In this document: piece by piece, positions 53,201-61,477 of the stretch | How the letters are laid out: every line of letters starts with the position of its first letter | Numbering within the stretch: the first letter of the stretch is position 1 | Source: Flavobacteriales bacterium | Lineage (GTDB): Bacteria > Bacteroidota > Bacteroidia > Flavobacteriales_E > Vicingaceae | Direction of reading: 5' to 3' | Assembly: GCA_018608405.1 (NCBI GenBank) | Contig: JABAZP010000015.1 | Span: 27,753 to 91,752, forward strand | Length of the DNA: 64,000 nt | The notes under the pieces: model-generated | Database searches by the model: none | The model's input: the letters and a program-made list of their open reading frames with translations, nothing else | What the model was told of the DNA's origin: nothing | Position numbers and translations under genes: made by a program

Positions 53201-53592
53201 TGCCAAGCACTGCGAAGGTGGGCGACACCGTTACGTTAAGAGTTCGACTGTCTTACTGGAGCGACCCACAACCCTGTGGAAATGCTTTTGGTGAGGTGGA
53301 AGACTACAAAGTGTTTTTAAGAAATACGACCACGTCAATCGCTAAAGCGAATGAGGTAAATGACTTTATTAGTGTTTATCCAAATCCTAATAATGGGCAG
53401 TTTACAATTGAAGTATCTGATCAATTAAAAGATCGTAAAATTTCAATACTTAATAGCACAGGAGCGTTGGTGTCAGAAAAGTTTTTAAACGGTAATAAGA
53501 TGTCATCCTTTGAGTTGGACTTGCCAAAAGGCATCTACTTTATTCGATTGGAAAACAGCAATCAGGGGGTGAGGTTCGTTGTGCAAGATTAG
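50299..53592 (+). CDS. T9SS-secreted BNR/VPS10-repeat protein with GEVED domain
   Basis: A 1097-residue secreted protein. The signal peptide is MKNIITALGILFIASAFAQ. Repeated blades from about 115 to 775 each carry an Asp-box-like motif: KSSDGGLTWS, KSTDGGVSWTVVS, MTTNGGTSWTNI; this is the sortilin/BNR propeller seen in exo-enzymes and adhesins. A GEVED domain follows near 870-1010 (FGAWIDFNGDADFT, CGNAFGEVEDYKVF). The C-terminus is a T9SS type A sorting domain (ISVYPNPNNGQFTIEV ... GIYFIRLENSN). No catalytic residues of a known hydrolase are obvious; adhesion or proteoglycan binding is possible. Confidence 0.88.
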   Translation: MKNIITALGILFIASAFAQSSGDSKVSYKEMMYDPTYNFYEVVDAAEEYFSTIDKTAKGSGYKPFMRWVNANEYKFYPDGERANVNPYLAEMEYKKFLKRYPNNKSLFGSSWRDLGPYTMDSITGHYSAGLGRVEDLYVSPTDSNLMYLGSRSGGFWRTTNGGASWNTTTDFLFASGVNTMSVSPTNSDSVLINVRNASNGHSHGVYKSSDGGLTWSITGLSPATYNQLGLGNNVQIDEIAYHPRIENLVFVGTNRGIFKSTDNLATWSAAQFNFDFIEIAFHPTNDSIIYLYADVGSNVADRIFISTDIGNTWTLSNIIPGNGGNRRVELATSPQCADCVWFASNNGVWISTDRGLNFSFRSNSPESCGGFAVNDLDSSNMVYGYVDLDNSTNGGNTFIRRTRWSLGNTNGNVSSNSTSYATSTNYIHADVRDLEAVNGNFYAATDGFLCKSTDGGVSWTVVSEGTGIRENYKLGVSQSNHYRTIAGSQDNGTSILTEQGWVEHYGADGMESLIHPLNQNWMMGSVQFGNRRLTKNGGFTSSGASPAGSTQAYWEAPLAYDPNNHMTIYDFRNEVWKSDDFTASYTQLANPGTINGNIQHAEIAQNNSDIIVVASGSAIEKSTDGGVSFSSIKSNLPNASIRDIAFDPNNDDVIIVVYARFQTDNSKVWMTTNGGTSWTNITHNLGSMPILSVVIDHTDTSNIYLGAEIGVYTMPMGSTSWSLYNTGLPNMSVKELEVMYGTNTIRAATWGRGLWEYSLVGRNTYPSIVYTEISNTPTDNNPKVGVDQYVTSKIKYPTTLSSVYVEWSRDSAVFGNSISMTNTVDSTWVSNSPLPQFPVGTKIYFKVFAVGTNNDTTETYKFMYTVVPFENCVATGNTGSGNLFIDNVTIENVNNTTGNKGYTLYLAPVLDLYIDSNYTLDVSANTGWGPNDFGAWIDFNGDADFTVSERVLYDPNSGSGSVSTFIVPSTAKVGDTVTLRVRLSYWSDPQPCGNAFGEVEDYKVFLRNTTTSIAKANEVNDFISVYPNPNNGQFTIEVSDQLKDRKISILNSTGALVSEKFLNGNKMSSFELDLPKGIYFIRLENSNQGVRFVVQD

Positions 53593-53816
53593 AGTTTGTC
53601 TAAAATGCCGCAGGCGTTAGTTTGTTTGTACTCCTCAACGTTATACTCATATACCTTTACACAATGATTGGATAGGTGGTGTAATTCCATAATGGTTTTC
53701 TTATGCTTGTTGAAGTATACTTCAACTACAGTGTTTTGAGTGTGCGTTATAGCTAATAGTATTTCTTGAACATTGGTGAGGTAGATTTTATTTTCATTTT
53801 CAAATAATTTACATGA
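53589..53816 (-). other. Uninterrupted minus-strand frame without good start
   Basis: In the 343-base gap before the Lrp gene, 75 sense codons are open on the minus strand, ending at TAA 53589-53591 over the stop of the BNR gene. It encodes KIYLTNVQEILLAITHTQNT, then VEVYFNKHKKTIMELHHLSN and YEYNVEEYKQTNACGILDKL, which looks protein-like. The only ATG (53690) would leave 33 residues. It could be a gene remnant or a small gene with an unusual start. The rest of the gap is AT-rich and holds nothing else visible. Confidence 0.35.
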
Positions 53817-53935
53817 TTAAAATTAAGTTTTGAAGGTATTTGGGTTTTTATATTTTTACATTTTATTATGTTTACTGCTGATTATTTAACAAATACTTGG
53901 AAAAGGTGCATTATTGTTAGTTTTTAGTTTATAAG

Positions 53936-54415
53936 ATGGATTTAGTTCGAAATATTGATAAAACAGACAAGTTGATTTTAGCTTGCCTTATTGAAAATGC
54001 AAGAATGCCCTACACGGAAATTGCTAAAAAACTAAATGTTTCTGCTGGTACAATTCACGGAAGAGTCAAAAAATTAGAAAAAAGAAAGATTATCACCGGA
54101 GCCACCTTAAAGATCAACTATGAGACTGTAGGCTATACGTTTACTGCTTACGTTGGTGTTATTTTAGGACGAACTATTGAATCTGAAAAAATCATTAAAA
54201 AAATTACACTGATACCTGAGGTTACTGTAGCCTCAGTAATTTCAGGACAGTATGGTATTTTATGTAAAGTACGATGTAAAAATACCAAGCATGCAAAAAA
54301 CATCATTTACAAAATCAATAACATCAACGGCGTTTTAAGAACAGAGTCGATGATCAGCCTAGAAGAATCAATCAACGACAAAGAACGACTGTTTAAATCT
54401 ATTTTTGAAACTTAA
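53936..54415 (+). CDS. Lrp/AsnC-family transcriptional regulator
   Basis: A 159-residue protein. The N-terminal HTH (DKTDKLILACLIENARMPYT, EIAKKLNVSAGTIHGRVKKL) is followed by the RAM effector domain (about 65-150) with YTFTAYVGVILG and the conserved GQYGILCKVRC. The family acts as a dimer or octamer sensing amino acids or other small ligands. The gene ends convergently with the FabH-like gene (four-base overlap). The ligand and targets are unknown. Confidence 0.92.
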   Translation: MDLVRNIDKTDKLILACLIENARMPYTEIAKKLNVSAGTIHGRVKKLEKRKIITGATLKINYETVGYTFTAYVGVILGRTIESEKIIKKITLIPEVTVASVISGQYGILCKVRCKNTKHAKNIIYKINNINGVLRTESMISLEESINDKERLFKSIFET

Positions 54416-55476
54416 ACCCTGTAGCAAACGGCATTAATGTTCATACCCGCCCCAACGGAGGCTAGTAAAATTAGGTCACCTTTTTTAATTGAATGGCCAG
54501 CAAGCTTCCCTTTTAATACTAGGTCTAAAAGGGTGGGAACAGTAGCCACTGAGCTGTTTCCAAGTTCATGAACACTCATTGGCATAATTCCTTCAGGGAT
54601 GTCTTTTATGTCGTACAGTCGATAGAATCGTTTAATAACTCCTTCATCTAATTTCTCATTCGCTTGATGAATGAAAACCTTTTTAATTTCTCCTATTTCA
54701 ACGCCCGCTTTATCTAAACAGTCTTTCATGGCTTGAGGAACGTGCTTTAAAGCATATTCATAAACTTTTCTACCATTCATTTTAATGTAACGCAAGCGAG
54801 GATCTGATTCTGGAAAATTGGACTTACCTAGGTATAAATAATAAGCTTCATCTAAGGTGTGCGAGCAAGAGTTTGTTGCAAGTACCCCACTATCTCCTTC
54901 CTCGTATTTTAATATTGCAGCTCCAGCACCATCGGAAAAAATCATACTGTCTCGATCAAAGGGATCCAAAACCCTTGATAAGGTCTCACCACTTATTACA
55001 AGGGCAGTTCTTGCAGTTTCAGCCTTAAAGAAGGAATTTGCATGGATTAATCCTTGAACCCAACCCGGACAACCAAATAATAAATCATAGGCCACACACT
55101 GTGGGTTTTTTATCTTCAACAAGTGCTTAACTCTAGAAGCAAGTGCAGGTAAAACATCTGTTTGCATGGTATGCTTTTTTACATCGCCAAAGTTGTGGGC
55201 AAAAATAATTTGGTCGATGCTTTCTGGGTCTATACCAGAATCTTCAATAGCTAATTGAGCTGCTAAGAAACCCATGTCTGAAGTGTTTAACTCTTCATTT
55301 GCATACCTTCTTTCTTTAATTCCGGTTATTTCACAAAACTTGCTTGTTATTTCCGGTGTTGGTTTATCGATTAGCACTTGGTCTTCTGTGTAAAATCGTT
55401 GAAAACTAAAGTTTTCGTTTGGTTGAACAATTTTTGGTATGTAGCTACCCGTGCCTAATATTTTGCTTCTCTTCAT
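54412..55476 (-). CDS. Beta-ketoacyl-ACP synthase III-like protein
   Basis: A 354-residue thiolase-fold enzyme. The catalytic triad is visible: Cys near 136 in LLFGCPGWVQG, His near 268 in FIHQANEK and Asn near 301 in HELGNSSVATVPTLL. The opening is ILGTGSYIPKIVQPNENF. The length is somewhat above housekeeping FabH (about 330), with an inserted stretch near 25-50, so it may be a dedicated condensing enzyme for a specialised lipid. No other fab gene is adjacent. The upstream region (55477-55719) is very AT-rich and holds the divergent gap promoter region. Confidence 0.85.
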   Translation of the reverse strand: MKRSKILGTGSYIPKIVQPNENFSFQRFYTEDQVLIDKPTPEITSKFCEITGIKERRYANEELNTSDMGFLAAQLAIEDSGIDPESIDQIIFAHNFGDVKKHTMQTDVLPALASRVKHLLKIKNPQCVAYDLLFGCPGWVQGLIHANSFFKAETARTALVISGETLSRVLDPFDRDSMIFSDGAGAAILKYEEGDSGVLATNSCSHTLDEAYYLYLGKSNFPESDPRLRYIKMNGRKVYEYALKHVPQAMKDCLDKAGVEIGEIKKVFIHQANEKLDEGVIKRFYRLYDIKDIPEGIMPMSVHELGNSSVATVPTLLDLVLKGKLAGHSIKKGDLILLASVGAGMNINAVCYRV

Positions 55477-55719
55477 ACTAATGATTCAAAATGTAAGGCG
55501 AATCTACAATATTTCAAGATGCTTCAGTTTTAACAAGTTTAAAATTTTACAATTTCTAAATTATTTTAAAGAATTGACCATTTTTTGAATCTATGATTGA
55601 AGGATTGTTATAATATTTTGTAATTATTACATTATTTTTAATGTTTGAATTAAAAAGCTAAAGTATATTTAATCTAATGCTAGAATCCTTTATAATTGCA
55701 CACTTGTAAAAATAGCACA

Positions 55720-56721
55720 ATGAAAGAAAAAGTAAGAATTGCGATCAACGGTTTTGGACGAATTGGCAGATTGTCCTTCAGGGAATTGTTAAAAAAGGAT
55801 GAAGTTGAGGTGGTAGCAATAAATGATTTAACTGATATTGAGACTTTAGCACATTTGCTAAAGTATGATTCTGTTCATGGTAAGTTAGCTTATTCCGTGC
55901 AAGTTGAGTCAGACGCTTTAATTGTTAACGGGACTAGTGTGAAAGTATTTAGTAATTCAACACCTGAAACATTGCCTTGGGCGGATTTAAAAGTAGACGT
56001 TGTTGTAGAATGTACCGGAAGATTCTTGACTCAAGAAACCGCCTCGCAACACATTAAAGCAGGAGCTGGAAAAGTAATTCTTTCTGCACCGGCAAAAGAT
56101 GCGGTGAAAACAATTGTGCTTGGAGTGAATGATCATACCTTGACAAAGGAAGATTTAATCGTCTCAAATGCTTCATGCACTACCAATTGTCTTGCCCCTA
56201 TGGTTAAAGTGTTGGATGAAAATTTTGGTATTGAAAAGGGATACATTTCAACAGTACATGCCTACACCGCAGATCAAAATTTACAAGATGCGCCTCATAA
56301 AGACCTAAGAAGAGCAAGAGCTGCAGCGTTATCAATAATACCAACAACTACCGGTGCTGCTTCTGCAGTGGGGAAAGTATTACCAAAAATGAAAGGGAAG
56401 TTAGATGGAATTGCACTTCGAGTGCCTATTCCAGATGGCTCATTAACCGACTTGACAGCAATATTGAACAAAGACGTTACTCAAGAGCAGCTTAATGAGG
56501 CATTTGAAAAGGCTTCAAAAAATGAATTGAAAGGCATTTTAGAGTATACATCAGACCCACTTGTTTCTGTTGACATCGTTGGAAATACGCACTCTTGTAT
56601 TGTCGACTCTCAATTAACAGCGGCCAACGGAAACTTAGTTAAAGTAGTGGGGTGGTACGATAATGAATATGGTTACTCGAGCAGATTAGCTGAATTAGCG
56701 GTGAGAATGGCGAAGCTTTAA
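55720..56721 (+). CDS. gap: Glyceraldehyde-3-phosphate dehydrogenase (type I)
   Basis: The glycolytic/gluconeogenic NAD(P)-dependent enzyme, 333 residues from ATG 55720 (MKEKVRIAINGFGRIGR); the upstream Met would add eight non-family residues. The catalytic Cys153 is in SNASCTTNCLAPM. Other marks are HAYTADQNLQD, RRARAAALSIIPTTTGAA and WYDNEYGYSSRL. Asp near 36-39 in INDLTD suggests NAD preference. Upstream TATAATTGC at 55691-55699 could be a -7 element, although it is not an exact match. Confidence 0.97.
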   Translation: MKEKVRIAINGFGRIGRLSFRELLKKDEVEVVAINDLTDIETLAHLLKYDSVHGKLAYSVQVESDALIVNGTSVKVFSNSTPETLPWADLKVDVVVECTGRFLTQETASQHIKAGAGKVILSAPAKDAVKTIVLGVNDHTLTKEDLIVSNASCTTNCLAPMVKVLDENFGIEKGYISTVHAYTADQNLQDAPHKDLRRARAAALSIIPTTTGAASAVGKVLPKMKGKLDGIALRVPIPDGSLTDLTAILNKDVTQEQLNEAFEKASKNELKGILEYTSDPLVSVDIVGNTHSCIVDSQLTAANGNLVKVVGWYDNEYGYSSRLAELAVRMAKL

Positions 56722-56726
56722 TTCAA

Positions 56727-56978
56727 ATGAAGAATAGTTACCACCTTAAGAGAAATAATACAGGTTTGGCAAAGAACCGAATAAAGCCTTATCAGATAGG
56801 GGGTATATTGGCTTTCGGTGATCGAAAAAGGCCACATTCTGCCAATTATTTTATACAAAAAATCTTCAAGAACATTCAGCGAGATAGGTTTGCTGACGAT
56901 ATTTTAAGAAATCAGCTAGAGCAGCATGACAAATGCTTGCATCGACTACTTAATGCTTTAAATATCAGTATAAAATAA
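56727..56978 (+). CDS. Small hypothetical protein after gap
   Basis: An 83-residue, basic protein starting five bases after the gap stop. The end looks helical (FADDILRNQLEQHDKCLHRL, then LNALNIS). I do not recognise a family. The close spacing behind a highly expressed gene supports translation; without homologues it could be a chance frame. Confidence 0.4.
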   Translation: MKNSYHLKRNNTGLAKNRIKPYQIGGILAFGDRKRPHSANYFIQKIFKNIQRDRFADDILRNQLEQHDKCLHRLLNALNISIK

Positions 56979-57015
56979 TATTTTTTGTAGATTTTGCTCA
57001 ATTCTACTATTACCT

Positions 57016-57384
57016 TTAAATGGTGCTTTTTGATTTCACTTTGTTTAGTAAAGTGAATTGCAAATCTGTATTAACCTCTCTCCACTTCAATTCCAAAAAA
57101 GCTAAATTTTTTGTTTGAGCTTGATCTTGATTGTTTTTTTCTTCCTCTTCTGTGGTGAGATTGAGTCTTTTCTTTACTTGAAACAACAATTGGTTTCCTA
57201 AAAATTTAAATGATTCCTCCGTATCTAAAGTTGTTTTTTTAACTGGAACTGGTTTAACAACTGCTTTTTTTATCGGTTTTGCAGTTGAGGCGGTTGCTTC
57301 TTTATCAGTGGATTGAGCGCAGATAGAGGTGGATGACACTCCCATTACAAAAAATAAACTCAAGACTACTTTTTTCAATTGCAC
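57016..57384 (-). CDS. Exported protein of unknown function
   Basis: A 122-residue protein with a signal peptide (VVLSLFFVMGVSSTSICAQ). It has a Lys/Thr/Pro-rich spacer (KPIKKAVVKPVPVKK) and a charged helical C-terminal part. No family is recognised. It is on the same strand as the tRNA-Leu upstream but separated by that tRNA's terminator. Confidence 0.55.
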   Translation of the reverse strand: MQLKKVVLSLFFVMGVSSTSICAQSTDKEATASTAKPIKKAVVKPVPVKKTTLDTEESFKFLGNQLLFQVKKRLNLTTEEEEKNNQDQAQTKNLAFLELKWREVNTDLQFTLLNKVKSKSTI

Positions 57385-57449
57385 CGATTAAGAAATGGAA
57401 TAATTCATCAACTATTTGCTAATAAAAGTAACAAACTATATTGAAAGCA

Positions 57450-57475
57450 AAAAAGCGAGTATTTACTCGCTTTTT
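57450..57475 (-). terminator. tRNA-Leu terminator
   Basis: A 12-bp perfect stem (57450-57461 with 57464-57475, two-base loop) starts one base after the tRNA 3' end. On the minus strand it is rich in trailing Ts. Confidence 0.85.
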
Positions 57476-57476
57476 G

Positions 57477-57560
57477 TACCCCGAACGGGAGTCGAACCTG
57501 CACGTCCTTGCGGACACATGGCCCTCAACCATGCCTGTCTACCAATTTCAGCACCGGGGT
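57477..57560 (-). tRNA. tRNA-Leu (anticodon GAG)
   Basis: An 84-base cloverleaf with acceptor ACCCCGG/TCGGGGT, discriminator A and no encoded CCA. The anticodon arm CATGG-TTGAGGG-CCATG gives anticodon GAG, which reads CUC/CUU. A long variable arm (TGTCC GCAA GGACG) and the T loop TTCGACT are present. One A-C mismatch is seen in the T stem. The long arm fits Leu identity. Confidence 0.93.
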
Positions 57561-57601
57561 AATTAATACCTGTCAAAATTAGGATAAATGCGTCGAAATC
57601 A

Positions 57602-58948
57602 TCATTTCTTGCTTCCTTTTTTGCCACTTCTTGTTTTTGGCTTTTTGTACTTCTTTTTAATTTCTCTTTTATACTTGCCGCCTTGGTTGGTTTTCTGATT
57701 CTTTAATTTCTTTTCGTGAAAACTAGCTCCAGCTTCACTCGTTTTTTTAGCATTCCGATCTTCTCTTTTATAGATATAGTTGTCAGGTCTTTCGTCCGGA
57801 GTTTTCTGTGTACTAATCTCAACTTCCTCAGGAAATTCAACTACCGGAATCTTCATGTCCATTAACTCTTCAATGGCATCTTTGTAACCGCGCTCACTTT
57901 CCTTAAACAGTAAAATCGATTTTCCTTTGTGTTCAGCCCTGCCGGTTCTACCAATACGGTGCATGTAGTTCTCAGGGAAAGCAGGAGTGTTGAAGTTAAT
58001 CACATGAGAAATTTGATCTAAATCTAATCCACGAGCCATTACGTCGGTAGCAATTAAGATTCGAGTATCTCCTGTCTCGTATTTTTGAATGGCTTTTATT
58101 CTAAAGTTCTGTGTTTTATTGGAGTGAATAACTCCTAACTCATCATTAAAATGCTCGTCCAACTTTTCGAAAATTCGATCTGCATTTCGTTTTCCAGAAA
58201 CAAAAACAAGCACCTTTTGAAATTCCTCTTTATCTTTTAGCAGGTGAATTAATAGATTCACCTTGGTGTAGAAGTTTCGAACCTCGTAAACTGACTGCTC
58301 AATGTTGTCAACAGGCGTTCCGCTTAATGCAATGGAAATCTGTTCCGGAGCAATGAAGAAATCTTTAATTAATGAATCGATTTCCTCAGTCATGGTAGCA
58401 GAAAACATAATGTTCTGCCGATTTTCAGGCAGCAATTCAAAGAAGTTGTTCAATTGAAATCGGAAACCTAAATCCAACATTACATCAACTTCGTCAATCA
58501 CTACTTTTTTAACGGTGCGCAGTTTCAACGTGCCATCTATAACAATATCGTATAATCGTCCAGGTGTGGCCACAATGATATCCGCCCCTTCCATTACGGC
58601 CTTTTTCTGCGTATTGATGTTTGTCCCTCCATATATAGCCAAGGTTCGAACTGTCATGTACTTGGTAAATAGTTCAATTTGTTCTACAATTTGTAAAACC
58701 AGCTCTCGTGTGGGTACCAACACCAATATTCGCGGAGTTGCTTGTTTTTGGTAGCTTAAGTCGTTTAACAGTGGCAACATAAATGCCAATGTTTTACCAG
58801 AACCTGTTTGCGAAACACCCACTACATTTTTTCCTGATCGGATAATAGGAAATGCTTGTGCTTGAATCGGAGTTGGTTGGGTAAACCCAAGTTCATTAAT
58901 CGCTTCTTGCAACTTTCCGGTAATATTAAGGTCGTTAAAGGAGTCCAT
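57602..58948 (-). CDS. DEAD-box family RNA helicase
   Basis: A 448-residue ATP-dependent RNA helicase. The Q motif is near 20-28 (GFTQPTPIQAQAFP), motif I SQTGSGKT near 47, motif II is DEVD rather than DEAD (VVIDEVDVMLDLGF), motif III SAT and motif VI HRIGRTGRAEHKG near 330. The C-terminus is a very basic Lys-rich tail (about 385-448) that should bind RNA. The likely role is ribosome assembly or mRNA turnover, as for RhlE/CsdA-like proteins. It starts 31 bases upstream of nothing else on its strand; the FMN reductase gene ends 47 bases away. Confidence 0.92.
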   Translation of the reverse strand: MDSFNDLNITGKLQEAINELGFTQPTPIQAQAFPIIRSGKNVVGVSQTGSGKTLAFMLPLLNDLSYQKQATPRILVLVPTRELVLQIVEQIELFTKYMTVRTLAIYGGTNINTQKKAVMEGADIIVATPGRLYDIVIDGTLKLRTVKKVVIDEVDVMLDLGFRFQLNNFFELLPENRQNIMFSATMTEEIDSLIKDFFIAPEQISIALSGTPVDNIEQSVYEVRNFYTKVNLLIHLLKDKEEFQKVLVFVSGKRNADRIFEKLDEHFNDELGVIHSNKTQNFRIKAIQKYETGDTRILIATDVMARGLDLDQISHVINFNTPAFPENYMHRIGRTGRAEHKGKSILLFKESERGYKDAIEELMDMKIPVVEFPEEVEISTQKTPDERPDNYIYKREDRNAKKTSEAGASFHEKKLKNQKTNQGGKYKREIKKKYKKPKTRSGKKGSKK

Positions 58949-58995
58949 TTTTTTGGTTTAGTTGCTATGTGAGGGTTATTGTTGTACGAGTTGAC

Positions 58996-59526
58996 TTATG
59001 CTAAATTCGTAATGAATGCATTCAACTTTTCAGTAAACGCAGCCTTCAATTCCGTGTTGGTAATTTCAACATCAAAGTTTTTATCAAATTCTGGTAAGGA
59101 AAAGTGTTCGATTTTTCCCTCAGTCATTCTTCCTAATTTACCTAGAGCAATTTCTAAGACAGTTTGAGCACCTCTTGCTCCAGGTGAAGTGCTGAGAAAC
59201 AACATGGGTTTATTCCCCCAAATGTTTGGTCCTCCTCTAGAGATCCAGTCTAAAATATTTTTAAAAGCTGCTGAATAAGCACCATTGTGCTCAGCAAATG
59301 AAATAATGATTCCATCTGCAGCATCTAACTGTTCTCTGAATTTAGTGGCCAAAGGATGAACACCAAACTCACTTTCTTTATCCACACTATATATTGGCAT
59401 TTCATAATCATTCAAGTCCAGCAGGTTGACTTCTGCATTTTTCATTTGATTTGCTGCATAGTTAGCAAACTTTTTATTGATTGAAGTTTTGCTACTACTT
59501 GCTCCAAAGGCTACTATTTTAATCAT
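58996..59526 (-). CDS. NADPH-dependent FMN reductase family protein
   Basis: A 176-residue flavodoxin-fold protein with GASSSKTSINKKFANYAA (phosphate-binding loop near 8-25), a hydride-site loop FAEHNGAYSAAFKNILDW near 77-94 and LSTSPGARGAQTVLEIA near 110. It reduces FMN, quinones or azo compounds. The gene follows rlmF on the same strand after six bases. Confidence 0.88.
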   Translation of the reverse strand: MIKIVAFGASSSKTSINKKFANYAANQMKNAEVNLLDLNDYEMPIYSVDKESEFGVHPLATKFREQLDAADGIIISFAEHNGAYSAAFKNILDWISRGGPNIWGNKPMLFLSTSPGARGAQTVLEIALGKLGRMTEGKIEHFSLPEFDKNFDVEITNTELKAAFTEKLNAFITNLA

Positions 59527-59532
59527 ATCTAT

Positions 59533-60489
59533 CTATTTTTTCCATCGGGAGTTCACCCAAATTTGTCTTTTTTCTTTTGGCAAATAAGTCCAACACAAAA
59601 GTCTACTTATTTTTTGACCTTGCTTCATCTCAATTACTTTCATTTCATTTACCTGAGCTGCGGTGAGCCATTTTTCAAAATGCGGTAGATTAGAGCTTTT
59701 TGAGACTAACGTGGTGAACCATAAAAAGTTTGTTTTAAATGACTCACTTTCTTGAATCACTCTTTTAATGAATTCATACTCTCCACCTTTGCACCACAAT
59801 TCATTACTTTGACCTCCGAAGTTTAACTTGGCTGCAGATGCTTTTCTGTCCTTTAAGTTTCTTGTTTTTCGCAAAGCACCTTTCTCAGCTTCTTTCGCAG
59901 AAGAGTGAAACGGTGGGTTACAAAAACTTAAATCAAATCGATCTTTAGATTGAACGAGTCCTTTAAAAATTGAGTTTGGGTCGTTCTGAATTTCTAGTAG
60001 AATAGCACCGGCTATTTGCGGGTTTTCTTTTAGGTTGTTCTTCGCTGCTTTGAATGCTTTAACGTTATTGTCGCTTCCAACAAAACTCCAACCGTATGCT
60101 GCATTTCCCAATAAGGGATAAATACAGCTGGCACCTGTGCCCACATCAAAACAGTTGATGATATTTCCAGTGGGAATAGCGCCATTATTTTCACTTGCTA
60201 ATAAATCAGCTACATAATGAATGTAATCGACTCTTCCAGGAATAGGAGGGCAGAGAAAATTTTCTGGTATGCTCCAATTATTAATGTTGTAATGCAGTTT
60301 TAAAAGTGCTCGATTAAGCGCTACAACTGCTTTTGTATTAAAAAAGTCAATGCTAACGGTACCGTACTTATTTTCTTCAATAAATGCTGCTAACCAAGGT
60401 TCGGCTGCTACCAATTTCTCAAAGTCGTAAGGTGCTCTGTGTTTATTTTTGGGGTGAAGTAAATCCTTAGTGCTGCTGGTTCTGCTCAT
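59533..60489 (-). CDS. rlmF: 23S rRNA (adenine1618-N6)-methyltransferase RlmF
   Basis: Methylates A1618 of 23S rRNA. It is 318 residues. Features are LHPKNKHRAPYDFEKLV at the start, GTGASCIYPLLGNAAYGWSF (SAM loop, near 118-137) and the N6-adenine motif NPPFHSSAKEAEKG near 190, followed by NELWCKGGEYEFI. The start is the first ATG. It is co-oriented with the FMN reductase. Confidence 0.95.
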   Translation of the reverse strand: MSRTSSTKDLLHPKNKHRAPYDFEKLVAAEPWLAAFIEENKYGTVSIDFFNTKAVVALNRALLKLHYNINNWSIPENFLCPPIPGRVDYIHYVADLLASENNGAIPTGNIINCFDVGTGASCIYPLLGNAAYGWSFVGSDNNVKAFKAAKNNLKENPQIAGAILLEIQNDPNSIFKGLVQSKDRFDLSFCNPPFHSSAKEAEKGALRKTRNLKDRKASAAKLNFGGQSNELWCKGGEYEFIKRVIQESESFKTNFLWFTTLVSKSSNLPHFEKWLTAAQVNEMKVIEMKQGQKISRLLCWTYLPKEKRQIWVNSRWKK

Positions 60490-60633
60490 GGAAATTCAAA
60501 CTTAGCGATTCAGTGCTAAATTAAAATTGAATTGGAGGAATATAATTGGCATCACCATCTTTAACACACTTTACCAAATCAATTTCCTTTTAGATATGTT
60601 ACCTTTACAAACTAAAATATTAGAAAAGAAAAC

Positions 60634-61473
60634 ATGGCAGAATTCGAACAACCGTCATTCGACGCACAAAAACTAAGACCTTACATTATTATTGGAGCAG
60701 CAGTAATTTTTGTATTTATTATTTTCTCAAAGTCCTTTATCATTCTTCAGCCTACGGAAAGAGGGGTTGTATTTAAGAAATACACCACCGGTTTAGATGT
60801 TGATAATGTATTAGGAGAGGGACTAAACATTGTCGCTCCTTGGAACGATGTGTTCACCTTCCAAATTGCAGAAAAATCAATTGAAGAAACTATGGATGTA
60901 TTGTCTAAAGATGGGTTATCCATAAAAATAGATGTTACGTTAAGATATCGTCCTATACCGAGTAAAATTGGTTATTTGTACCGTTCTTTTAAAGACGATT
61001 ACGTAAACGACTTAATTCGTCCTGAGGTTCGATCTGCTGTAAGAGAAGTGATTGGTCAATATACACCTGAGGAGCTATACGCTTCAAAAAGACAAGAAAT
61101 TGAGGATAAAATAGATATTATGACAGAGAATATTCTGAAGGATAATTTCATCGAACAGAAGACCTTGCTTTTTAGATCGATAACTCTTCCTTTAAAAATT
61201 AAAGAGTCTATCGAGTCTAAACTGGAGGCCGATCAAGAAGCTCAGAAGTATACCTACTTGATTGAAAAAGAGAAGAAAGAAGCTGAGCGAAGAAAGATTG
61301 ATGCGGAAGGTAAAGCTGAAGCAAACAGGATTTTAAGTGCAAGTATCACAGATAATATTTTGAAAGAAAAAGGTATTTCTGCGACAGAAAGATTATCCGC
61401 ATCTCCCAATGCTAAAATAGTTGTTATTGGAAGTGGAAAAGATGGTTTACCATTGATCTTGGGTGGTCAATAA
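60634..61473 (+). CDS. Prohibitin/SPFH-domain membrane protein
   Basis: A 279-residue protein with one N-terminal membrane span (PYIIIGAAVIFVFIIFSK), an SPFH domain (about 40-225: PTERGVVFKKYTTGLDVDNV, LRPEVRSAVREVIGQYTPEE) and a charged coiled coil (EKEKKEAERRKIDAEGKAEA). Such proteins form ring or patch scaffolds that hold membrane proteases such as FtsH. No protease gene is adjacent. It overlaps or nearly touches the next gene. Confidence 0.92.
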   Translation: MAEFEQPSFDAQKLRPYIIIGAAVIFVFIIFSKSFIILQPTERGVVFKKYTTGLDVDNVLGEGLNIVAPWNDVFTFQIAEKSIEETMDVLSKDGLSIKIDVTLRYRPIPSKIGYLYRSFKDDYVNDLIRPEVRSAVREVIGQYTPEELYASKRQEIEDKIDIMTENILKDNFIEQKTLLFRSITLPLKIKESIESKLEADQEAQKYTYLIEKEKKEAERRKIDAEGKAEANRILSASITDNILKEKGISATERLSASPNAKIVVIGSGKDGLPLILGGQ

Positions 61474-61477
61474 AAAT

